A DNA stretch of 56,432 nt from F1-120-MAGs118 sp013360535. GTDB lineage: Bacteria > Planctomycetota > UBA1135 > GCA-002686595. Below are positions 25,805 through 32,726 of the stretch, piece by piece. A model generated the notes under the pieces. The model was not told the origin of the DNA. It ran no database searches and saw only the letters and a list, made by a program, of their open reading frames with translations. The number at the start of each line of letters is the position of its first letter. Position 1 is the first letter of the stretch. Where the stretch lies: contig JAPKHC010000028.1 in assembly GCA_026647215.1 (NCBI GenBank), positions 1-56,432 of the forward strand, given 5' to 3'. A program made the translations under genes and the position numbers.

Positions 25805-26661
25805 CGCGCGAGCACCTCGAGCCGCAGCGCCGAGGTCGGATGCAGCGGGGCGTGCGCGGAGCCGCCGCCGGAGCGGGAAAGCTCGCGCAGCAAGCGTGGC
25901 GTGGTCGCGACGAAATCGAGCCGGTCCGCGTCGCAGGCATCGGGCGCCGTGCGGGCGAGGTGCGCGAGTTCCGTCGAAGAAACCTCGACGGCGACGTGCG
26001 AGTAGAACGCGACGTTGAGCGTCTCGAGCTCGACCAGCGCGCACAGCAAACGCGTGTGGCACAGCTCGCGCGGCACGCCAAGCTCCTCGTGCACGCCGCG
26101 CAGCGTCGCGAAGGCGATGGCATCGGTCTCGACGAGATCCGCTTGCACCATCTGCTCCTCGAACGTCGCCGCCCAGTGCGACGGGCGGTAGAGCACCTCC
26201 GCCGAGCGCCGCATCAGCGCGAGCTTGCCGTCCGTAGTCGTCACCGCGCCGTGCACGGCCGCGAGGCCCGGAGTCACCGGCCGCCCGCGGAACGCCGCCG
26301 CGAGCCAGGCCTTCGCCGCCTCCGGCGCGCGTTCTTGCGCGAGCAGCGCCATGTGGAAGCCGCGCCCGAGTTCCCAGGTCGTCGGCGATAGCTCCACCGC
26401 GAGCGCGCCGTCCCGCGCGCGCGCGAACGATACGACGCGCAGCTTCGGCTCGAGCCCCGCGCCCGTCGCCTGCGGCCCGGATTGCTCGAGAAAACGCGCC
26501 GCCTCCGCGTCGAGCCGCGGCTCCTCCGCGCGCCGCACCCGCGCGCGCCCGTTGAGCTCCCCCACGGGCCCCGCCTCCGCCGCGAGCCCCGCGACGATCC
26601 ACTGAGGCGCCCGCTCCGCCGCCGCGCGCGCGAGCGCCGCCGTCGCCTCGCCCGCGCTCAC
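25780..26661 (-). CDS. Hypothetical protein with possible NUDIX fold
   Basis: 293 residues from a GTG that overlaps the kinase stop as GTGA, which fixes the start. Residues about 135-205 (TTTDGKLALMRRSAEV, then AFATLRGVHEELGV) resemble a NUDIX hydrolase core, but the box is degenerate: the GX5E part is not evident, and only the REUXEEXGU-like ending is seen. Whether it hydrolyses a nucleoside diphosphate derivative is uncertain. It has no signal peptide or helix for membrane insertion. Translational coupling to the kinase suggests a shared role. Its end overlaps the cupin gene tail to tail. Confidence 0.72.
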   Translation of the reverse strand: MSAGEATAALARAAAERAPQWIVAGLAAEAGPVGELNGRARVRRAEEPRLDAEAARFLEQSGPQATGAGLEPKLRVVSFARARDGALAVELSPTTWELGRGFHMALLAQERAPEAAKAWLAAAFRGRPVTPGLAAVHGAVTTTDGKLALMRRSAEVLYRPSHWAATFEEQMVQADLVETDAIAFATLRGVHEELGVPRELCHTRLLCALVELETLNVAFYSHVAVEVSSTELAHLARTAPDACDADRLDFVATTPRLLRELSRSGGGSAHAPLHPTSALRLEVLARYFEPARP

Positions 26662-27848
26662 TTCGTGTTGCGCACGATCAGGATCGTGCCGAAGAACGCC
26701 ACGAAGTACAGGAACGCGCTGTCGGTCAACCACGCGCTGTACCACAGGAACAGGATCAATCCCGGCGGGATCAGGTTCGACGAGAGCTCCATGCCGTAGA
26801 GCTTCTTGCGCGGCACCGACGACGGGTTGAGCGCGAAGCCGATGCGGTAGAAGAAACTCCCGATGCAGCCGCGGCGCTGGCTCTTCGGGATCGGATCGGG
26901 CCGCGCCGCGAGGTGGTCGACGTCGGTGCGCACCGCACTCGCGGTCTGGTAACGCAGCGACGGTTCCTTCGCGAGCGTCTTGAGCACGACCTCGTCGATC
27001 TTGACGTCGACCGAGAGCTTCTGGCTCGGCAACGCAAAACGCCCCAGCGGCAGCTCGCCCGTGAGCAGTTCATAGAACACGACGCCCAGCGCGAAGATGT
27101 CCGCGCGGTGGTCGACCTCGTCGGGTTTCTCCCACTGCTCCGGCGCCATGTAGTGCGGCGTTCCCATCGCCTGCTGCGAGCGCGTCAGCGTGACGTCCGC
27201 CGTCGTGCCGCCGAGCAGCTTCGCAAGGCCGAAGTCCGCGATCTTCACGCGCCCGCGCCGGTCGATCAGGATGTTCTCGGGCTTGATGTCGCGGTGCACG
27301 ACCCCTTCCTCGTGCGCGTACTGCAGCGCGTCGCACACCTGCCCCACGATCGCGAGCGCCTGCTTCGGCGTCGTCGTCTTCGAGCGCACCAGGTCGCGCA
27401 GGTTCGTGCCGTCGACGTACTCCATCACGAAGTAGTAGAGCCCGCCTGCGTTGCCCGAATCGAAGATGTTGACGATGTGCGCGTGGCTGAGCTTCGCGAG
27501 CGCGCGACCCTCGCGCGCGAAACGTTCCGCGAAGGCCGGGTCCTTGGCCGCGTCACCCGGCAGCACCTTGATCGCGACCGTGCGCCCCAGCCCCTTCTGC
27601 AGCGCCTTGTAGACCGCTCCCATGCCGCCGCGCCCGATCAGCTCGACGATCTCGTACTGCGGGAAGAACGGCGCGAGCTCCTCGGGACTGGGCGGCGGCG
27701 CCGCCGTCTCCTTCGCGCCCGTCACGAACAGCTCCGCATCCGCGCCCTTCTGCAACCCCAGCCCGAGCAGGCAACTCGCGCAGCTCGCACCCGGCGCGAG
27801 CGGCGCTCCACACTTCGCGCAACGGGTTGCTTGAGCCGACTGGGTCAT
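26658..27848 (-). CDS. Ser/Thr protein kinase with zinc ribbon and membrane helices
   Basis: 396 residues. An N-terminal zinc ribbon (CAKCG and CASC) precedes a Hanks-type kinase domain (about 70-320): GRGGMGAVYKA glycine loop, VAIKV Lys, HRDIKPENIL catalytic loop, DFGLAK and MAPEQW. Two helices at the end (about 345-395) anchor it, so the kinase faces the cytoplasm but with no extracellular sensor domain. It lies downstream of the zinc-ribbon membrane protein and the ECF sigma factor on the same strand, a pairing often seen in Planctomycetota where the kinase is thought to control the sigma factor. Confidence 0.95.
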   Translation of the reverse strand: MTQSAQATRCAKCGAPLAPGASCASCLLGLGLQKGADAELFVTGAKETAAPPPSPEELAPFFPQYEIVELIGRGGMGAVYKALQKGLGRTVAIKVLPGDAAKDPAFAERFAREGRALAKLSHAHIVNIFDSGNAGGLYYFVMEYVDGTNLRDLVRSKTTTPKQALAIVGQVCDALQYAHEEGVVHRDIKPENILIDRRGRVKIADFGLAKLLGGTTADVTLTRSQQAMGTPHYMAPEQWEKPDEVDHRADIFALGVVFYELLTGELPLGRFALPSQKLSVDVKIDEVVLKTLAKEPSLRYQTASAVRTDVDHLAARPDPIPKSQRRGCIGSFFYRIGFALNPSSVPRKKLYGMELSSNLIPPGLILFLWYSAWLTDSAFLYFVAFFGTILIVRNTK

Positions 27849-27925
27849 CTTGGGGGCTGCCTACTCGACCGCGCCTCCCCTCCTGAAGCAAGCCACCCGA
27901 GACGTTACTCCCCATGCTCCAACCA

Positions 27926-28555
27926 TCAGACGGGACGCGAACCATAGCGGCGAGCGAGTTCGCTGTGTTCCTGAAAGAAGAAGGTGGCTTGAACCAAAAG
28001 CAAGATCACCCCCACGATGACGACGGAGAGCAGATAACCGACGGCCCAGAGAGTCACGTGAACTTCCGCTGGTCGGAGTCGGATCGGTGCGCCGATCCTC
28101 CCAGCGAGTCGCTCGCGAGCCTTGCAGACCTCCGCAAGCATCAAACATCCGACAATGATGACAGGCACGTACAAGACGTATCCCACGATGGTGAGGAGTC
28201 CGAGCACGGAGGCGGCCATAGAGCCGAAGACGTACGTCCAGAACTGCCATTCGAAGTTGGGAGCGGATCCCGGTTCGAGGCGCCGGTATGACTGCGCGGC
28301 CTGATAGAAGCGGACTAGGCCGAATATCCCACAAGTCACGATGCTGAGCCCAATCACCGCCCCGACAGAGTAATCCTCGATCACGGGAGCTTGGTACCGC
28401 GCGGTCGGCGGCGCGGGAACATCGGAGGTGAAGGCCACGCCAGGCGGAACGACTTGGGGCGCGCCAGCGGATCCACCGATCGGGGCGCCAGTGGTCGGAC
28501 AAAAAGCGGCCCCGTCGTGCGCGGGCTTGCCGCAGTGCGGGCAGAAGCTACTCAT
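27926..28555 (-). CDS. Zinc-ribbon membrane protein (DUF4234-like)
   Basis: 209 residues. A zinc ribbon with CPHCG comes first (the second knuckle is only a single Cys, FCPTTG, so metal binding is not certain), then a Pro-rich linker and four hydrophobic helices (about 65-85, 105-125, 125-145 and 170-195). The helical part, with SIVTCGIFGLVRFYQ, resembles DUF4234-type proteins of unknown function. The ATG at 28555 follows AGAGGAA at 8-nt spacing, which decides it over an upstream TTG at 28561. It lies between the sigma factor and the kinase and may be part of the same signalling unit. Confidence 0.82.
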   Translation of the reverse strand: MSSFCPHCGKPAHDGAAFCPTTGAPIGGSAGAPQVVPPGVAFTSDVPAPPTARYQAPVIEDYSVGAVIGLSIVTCGIFGLVRFYQAAQSYRRLEPGSAPNFEWQFWTYVFGSMAASVLGLLTIVGYVLYVPVIIVGCLMLAEVCKARERLAGRIGAPIRLRPAEVHVTLWAVGYLLSVVIVGVILLLVQATFFFQEHSELARRYGSRPV

Positions 28556-28648
28556 GCTCAAGGTTCCTCTTGGTGCGAGAGCGGTCCAGGGTGGGTTCGT
28601 TCAGGAAGTGCCAGAAGACCGAAGACGGAAATGAGTCAGGCGTCGATA

Positions 28649-29401
28649 TCAGTCCGGCGCCTGGGAGCGGTGGCCGAGGGCTTCGATCAGGTTGCGGAGT
28701 TCGTCGTCGAGGTCGCGTTCGGTGCCGACGGTGTCGGAGATTTCGGAGCGCAGGCTCTCGCGGAAGGCGGCGCGCATGCGGTGGAGCGCGACCTTGACGG
28801 AGCCTTCGGTCATGCCGAGCTGGCGCGCCATGTCGGCGCGCGAAGCCTCGTCGTCGGCGGCGACGAGGGCGGGCTTGAGCGTGGCGAACAGCGCCTGCTT
28901 GCCGCGGCGCGAGTATTCGGCCTCGAGGCGCGCGAGGGCGCGTTCGAGCACGGCGAGCGCCCAGTTGCGCTCGTACTCCATCTCGGGCGTCAGCGGCGAG
29001 GCGGGCTCGGCGGCGAAACGCTCGTCGGCGAACTCGAAGTCGAGGCTGAGCGGCGTCGCGCCGCCGCCGCGCTTCTGCGCGTGCTCGCGGTCCCACTCGT
29101 TGGCGAGGAAGTTCTTGAGCGAGCCGAGCAGGAAGGCGCGGAAGCGGCCGCGCGTCGGGTCGGCGGCGAGCACGACGTTCTTCTCGAGCAGGCGCGCGAA
29201 GAAGGCCTGCGTCAGGTCCTGCGCGTCGTCCTGGCTGTGGCCGCGGCGCCGCACGTAGGCGTAGAGGGGATACCAGTAGGTCGAGCACAACTCCGACAGC
29301 GCCGCACGCGCCGTCGGCGTGTCGGGCTTGCCGGCCGCGGCGACGACGCTCCAACGTGTCGTGAGAAACGGAGTCGCAGCCGGGGGACGCTTCGAGTCCA
29401 T
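28649..29401 (-). CDS. ECF-type RNA polymerase sigma factor, planctomycete type
   Basis: 250 residues with sigma region 2 (about 30-95, DAQDLTQAFFARLLE) and region 4 (about 165-235, a helix-turn-helix with ADMARQLGMTEGSVKVALHRMR). The N-terminus FLTTRWSVVAAA is the hallmark of a Planctomycetota sigma family often encoded near Ser/Thr kinases. No anti-sigma factor is adjacent, which fits control by kinase phosphorylation. Minus-strand TACGCT at 29416-29411 is 9 nt before the ATG, so the transcript is probably leaderless. The promoters it serves are not known. Confidence 0.94.
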   Translation of the reverse strand: MDSKRPPAATPFLTTRWSVVAAAGKPDTPTARAALSELCSTYWYPLYAYVRRRGHSQDDAQDLTQAFFARLLEKNVVLAADPTRGRFRAFLLGSLKNFLANEWDREHAQKRGGGATPLSLDFEFADERFAAEPASPLTPEMEYERNWALAVLERALARLEAEYSRRGKQALFATLKPALVAADDEASRADMARQLGMTEGSVKVALHRMRAAFRESLRSEISDTVGTERDLDDELRNLIEALGHRSQAPD

Positions 29402-29410
29402 CGCTCGGGA

Positions 29411-29416
29411 AGCGTA
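29411..29416 (-). promoter_or_regulatory. -10 box TACGCT for the ECF sigma gene
   Basis: TACGCT on the minus strand ends 9 nt before ATG 29401 with no Shine-Dalgarno. It lies in the 67-bp gap after the candidate selenoprotein gene. Confidence 0.6.
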
Positions 29417-29468
29417 GCGGGACGCGAGCCGAAGCGCGCGTCCCGCCGTGAAACTCTCACTCAGGCCG

Positions 29469-30635
29469 TCACTTCGCCGGCTCGATTTCCCCGAGCAGCT
29501 TCAGGACCGCCTCCTCCATCTCCTCGTCGCGCACGTCGCGGTAACGGATCACGCCCTTCGAGTCGAGCACGTAGATCGTCGGCCAGCCGCTGACGTTCCA
29601 CTTGCGCGCCCAGGGGCCTTCCGTCGACCCGTCGATGGCGTTGCGCCAGGTGATGCCCTCATCCTTGAGGAGCTTCTTCACCGTGTCGGCATCGCCGTCG
29701 CTGTTGATGCCGATCAGGGCGAAGGGCTTGTCCTTGAGACGCTCCACGAGCGTCTTTTCGTGCGGCAGCATCGCACGGCAGGGGCCTCACCAATATCCCC
29801 AGAAGTCGAGGACCACCACCTTGCCGCGGTAATCGCTCACTTTGAACTTCGCGCCCGTCTCGTCGACCGACTCGAAGTCGGGGGCGACCATGCCGATCTG
29901 AAGGTGCTCCATCTCGTAGAGCGCCCGCCCGGCGACATCGCCGTACGTGCCGCCCCAGCCCGCTTCGAGCGTGGCGTAGGTCGACATCAGTTCCTGATAG
30001 AACACCTTCGCCTTCGCCGCGTCCTTCTGGGCGAGCGCCTGCGCGAGGCTGAGCGTCGCCGCCGCCTTCACTTTCGCGTGCTTCGACTTCTCGCGCAGCG
30101 TGTTCATCACCTTGGCGTGGAACTCCGGCGTCGAGGACCAGTGCGAGACGAGCGGGCCGAGCGCGGCGAGCTCTTCCGACTCGATGTGGTCGGCGAGCAG
30201 CACGTTGACCGCCTGCTCGACCTTGACCTGCGCCACCGGGCCCTGCGAGAGCTCGATCACCTTCAGCCACGACTTGAGCGCCGCCGGGCGCCCCTTGGCC
30301 TTCTTGGCGAGTTCCTCGAACTGCGGTAGGAAGGTGCCGTTGGGCGCCTCGGCCCAGATCGCCTCGGCGGCTTCCTGGGCCTTCTGCTTCTCGCCCGCGC
30401 TCAGGCCCTCCTTGTCGACGGCGGCGTACAGCTCGCGCACCTTCGCGAAGAACGCCTCCTGGGCCTTGTCGAAGCTCTCGACGAGCTTGTCGAACTCCTC
30501 GGCGAAGGCCGCGTCCTTCGGATCGGTCGGCTTGGGCGCTGTCTCCTGGGCGGCCGGACCCCAGAGCGGGGCGGCCGTCCCCGGCGGCAACATCAGGGGA
30601 AGGAGCGCGAGCGCGCTCCACGACATGGGTTTCAT
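29469..30635 (-). CDS. Exported thioredoxin-fold protein with in-frame TGA, candidate selenoprotein
   Basis: 388 residues if TGA 29789-29787 is read as selenocysteine (residue 283). ATG 30635 has a strong AGGAGGT five bases upstream. Signal peptide about 1-25, an alpha-helical region (about 35-225, possibly TPR-like), then a TlpA/AhpC-type thioredoxin domain: APDFESVDETG, VVVLDFWGYW, TGA, then GPCRAMLPHEK, with cis-Pro in GWPTIYVLD. Homologues have WCGPC here, so the TGA replaces the attacking Cys exactly. Both halves are in one frame and keep domain features to the end, which argues against decay. It would be a periplasmic thiol or peroxide oxidoreductase. A hairpin after the TGA fits a bacterial SECIS. 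A simple nonsense mutation is the main alternative. Confidence 0.82.
29759..29789 (-). promoter_or_regulatory. Possible bacterial SECIS: TGA followed by hairpin
   Basis: In the mRNA sense, after the TGA there are 9 bases, then CGTGCG (29777-29772), a 7-nt loop (29771-29765) and CGCACG (29764-29759), a perfect 6-bp GC-rich stem. The loop begins about 18 nt after the U of UGA and contains U-G and G residues. Position and size fit known bacterial SECIS elements, but the stem alone is common in GC-rich DNA. Confidence 0.5.
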
Positions 30636-31015
30636 TCTGGACCTCCTGGCTGGAGAAAGGTCCCGGCATGGGCAGCCGGGTGAGGCCTCGAGGTTACACC
30701 CGACGAGAAGCCGTTCGCAGGCTCCAACACTTCCAGCGCGCCGTCGTAACCGGGGCCCAACGAGCGGTCCGACCCGGAAATCGCCCCCCAGCGGGCGGTC
30801 CGGGGCGCTTCGCTTGTGGCGCCAGCCCGACACGAGTACAAAGTCCGCCCCTCCAAACGCCCCAGCCCCCTCCGCCGAGCCGTTTTTCGGGTCCGGAGGC
30901 GGCGGGGAAGCGTCGGAGGGAGCCCGACGACCGTGGCGGTCGCGAGCGCGAGCCATCCCGGCCGCCCGACGGCCTCCCGTCCCACCTTCCCAACCCAGAA
31001 AAGACCTCGTTTCCC
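30636..31015. other. 380-bp divergent intergenic region
   Basis: Lies between the selenoprotein candidate and the Gld-type ATPase gene. It holds the strong ribosome binding site and possible TAACCT box for the former. A stretch at 30878-30933 (GTTTTTCGGGT then GGAGGGAG) resembles a degenerate half of the palindromic element, but the second arm is missing. I see no credible coding region in it. Confidence 0.7.
30691..30696 (-). promoter_or_regulatory. Possible -10 box TAACCT for the selenoprotein candidate
   Basis: TAACCT on the minus strand lies 55 nt before the ATG, in a 380-bp divergent spacer. It would give a leader with the AGGAGGT ribosome binding site. Confidence 0.4.
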
Positions 31016-31969
31016 ATGGGAGCGATGATCGAGATCGAGAACCTCCAGAAGAGGTTCGGCGCCATCACGGCGGTCGACGGCGTGAGCTTCACGGTCGAGC
31101 GCGGGACCGTGCTCGGCTTCCTCGGCCCCAACGGCGCGGGCAAGTCGACCACGATGAAGATGCTGACCGGCTTCCTGCCCCCGACGGGCGGGACGGCGCG
31201 CATCGGTGGCCACGACATCACCACGGACTCGCTCGCGGCGAAGCAGCTCGTCGGGTACCTGCCCGAAGGCGCGCCGCTCTACCCCGACATGACGCCCGAG
31301 GGGTTCCTGCACTTCATCGCGGAGATCCGCGGGCTGTCGGGGGCGAAGGCCAAGGCGCGCGTGGCGGAGGTCGCGGAGAAAGTCAGCCTGCAGAAGGTGA
31401 TGCGCCAGCCGATCGAGACGCTCTCGAAGGGTTTCAAGCGCCGCGTCGGCCTCGCGCAGGCGATCCTGCACGATCCGCAGGTGCTGGTGCTCGACGAGCC
31501 GACCGATGGCCTCGATCCCAACCAGAAGAAGGAGGTGCGCGCCCTGATCCGCTCGATGCAGCAGGACAAGGTGATCATCCTCTCGACGCACATCCTCGAG
31601 GAGGTCGAGGCGCTGTGCTCGCGCGTGATCATCATCGCGGGCGGGCGCATCGTGATCGATTGCGCGCCGGGTGAGCTGGCGGCGAAGTCGCGCTGGCACA
31701 ACGCGGTGCGGCTGGAGCTGGCGGCCTCGGAAGCGCAGCGCGTGCGCGGCGTCCTGGCCGAGCAGTACGGCGCGGAGCATGTCGAGACGCTCGCGAGCGA
31801 GACCAGCGGCACTTCGTTGCTCGTCACCACGCGCGACCGGCGCCCGATCCTCGCCGAGATCAGCCAGCGCGCGCAGAAGGACCAGTGGAAGCTCGACGGC
31901 CTGCACGTGGAGCACGGCCGGCTCGACGAGGTCTTCCACGAGCTCACCCGCACCGGGTCGCGGAACTAA
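31016..31969 (+). CDS. Gld-type ABC transporter ATPase
   Basis: 317 residues. Walker A GPNGAGKST, signature LSKGFKRRVGLAQ (the usual LSGGQ is altered), Walker B VLVLDEPTDGLD and switch His in STHILEE. The MGAMIEIENLQKRFG start could also be read from ATG 31025. The sequence matches GldA-like ATPases of Gld/ABC-2 exporters that accompany GldF and GldG. It leads a four-gene operon with 12-, 4- and 17-bp gaps. In Bacteroidota the Gld complex supports gliding, but there is no gliding gene here; in Planctomycetota its role is unknown. Confidence 0.93.
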   Translation: MGAMIEIENLQKRFGAITAVDGVSFTVERGTVLGFLGPNGAGKSTTMKMLTGFLPPTGGTARIGGHDITTDSLAAKQLVGYLPEGAPLYPDMTPEGFLHFIAEIRGLSGAKAKARVAEVAEKVSLQKVMRQPIETLSKGFKRRVGLAQAILHDPQVLVLDEPTDGLDPNQKKEVRALIRSMQQDKVIILSTHILEEVEALCSRVIIIAGGRIVIDCAPGELAAKSRWHNAVRLELAASEAQRVRGVLAEQYGAEHVETLASETSGTSLLVTTRDRRPILAEISQRAQKDQWKLDGLHVEHGRLDEVFHELTRTGSRN

Positions 31970-31981
31970 GGAGCCAACGCC

Positions 31982-32722
31982 ATGCGCAACACCATCGTGC
32001 TGTTCAAGCGTGAGCTCGCGGGCTACTTCGCCACGCCGGTCGCTTACGTCTTCATCTGCATCTTCCTGCTCTTGTGCGGGATCTTGACCTTCCAGATGGG
32101 AGGGTTCTTCGAGGCTGGGCAGGCGACGCTCGGGCCGGCGTTCTTCGAGTTCCATCCGATCCTGTACATCGTGCTGATCCCGGCGATCTCGATGCGCCTG
32201 TGGGCCGAAGAGCGCAAGCAGGGCACGATCGAGCTGCTCATGACGCTGCCGGTGACGCTGCCGCAGCTCGTGCTGTCGAAGTTCCTCGCCGCGTGGGTGT
32301 TCGCCGGCATCGCGCTCGGCCTCACCTTCCCGCTCTGGCTGACGGTCAACTACCTCGGCGACCCCGACAACGGCGTGATCCTCGCGAGCTACGTCGCGAG
32401 CTGGCTGATGGCGGGCGGCTACCTCGCGATGGGCGCCTGCATCTCGGCCTTGACCAAGAACCAAGTCATCGCCTTCGTGCTCGCCGTGAGCCTGTGCCTG
32501 CTGTTCCTGATCTTCGGCCTGCCGCAGGTGCAGGAAGCACTCGCGAGCGTGCTGCCGGGCGACACGCTGGTCGACGCGGTCAAGAGCTTCAGCTTCATGA
32601 CCCACTTCAGCTCGATCGCGCGCGGCGTGATCGACCTGCGCGACCTGGTGTTCTTCGCCTCGGTGATCGGGGTGTTCCTGTTCCTCAACGCGATCGTCAT
32701 CGAGCTCAAGAAGGCGGACTAG
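31982..32722 (+). CDS. ABC-2 type permease, GldF-like
   Basis: 246 residues with six predicted helices. The first helix carries YFATPVAYVFICIF, the usual GldF/CcmB-type start, and EERKQGTIELLMTLPV is the ABC-2 coupling motif. LNAIVIELKKAD is the end. It works with the ATPase just upstream and probably with the GldG-like protein downstream. Length is normal for the family. Confidence 0.93.
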   Translation: MRNTIVLFKRELAGYFATPVAYVFICIFLLLCGILTFQMGGFFEAGQATLGPAFFEFHPILYIVLIPAISMRLWAEERKQGTIELLMTLPVTLPQLVLSKFLAAWVFAGIALGLTFPLWLTVNYLGDPDNGVILASYVASWLMAGGYLAMGACISALTKNQVIAFVLAVSLCLLFLIFGLPQVQEALASVLPGDTLVDAVKSFSFMTHFSSIARGVIDLRDLVFFASVIGVFLFLNAIVIELKKAD

Positions 32723-32726
32723 ACCC

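Noticed and set aside
29469..29771. A separate 100-residue thioredoxin-like gene
   Set aside because: It lacks the start of the fold, has no ribosome binding site, and continues in frame with the sequence before the TGA.
29469..30635. Global reassignment of TGA in this genome
   Set aside because: Many intact genes here end in TGA at the right length, and no other gene has an internal TGA at a conserved residue.
30878..30933. Fourth copy of the palindromic element
   Set aside because: Only one arm-like stretch and part of the core match, and the second A-rich arm is missing.
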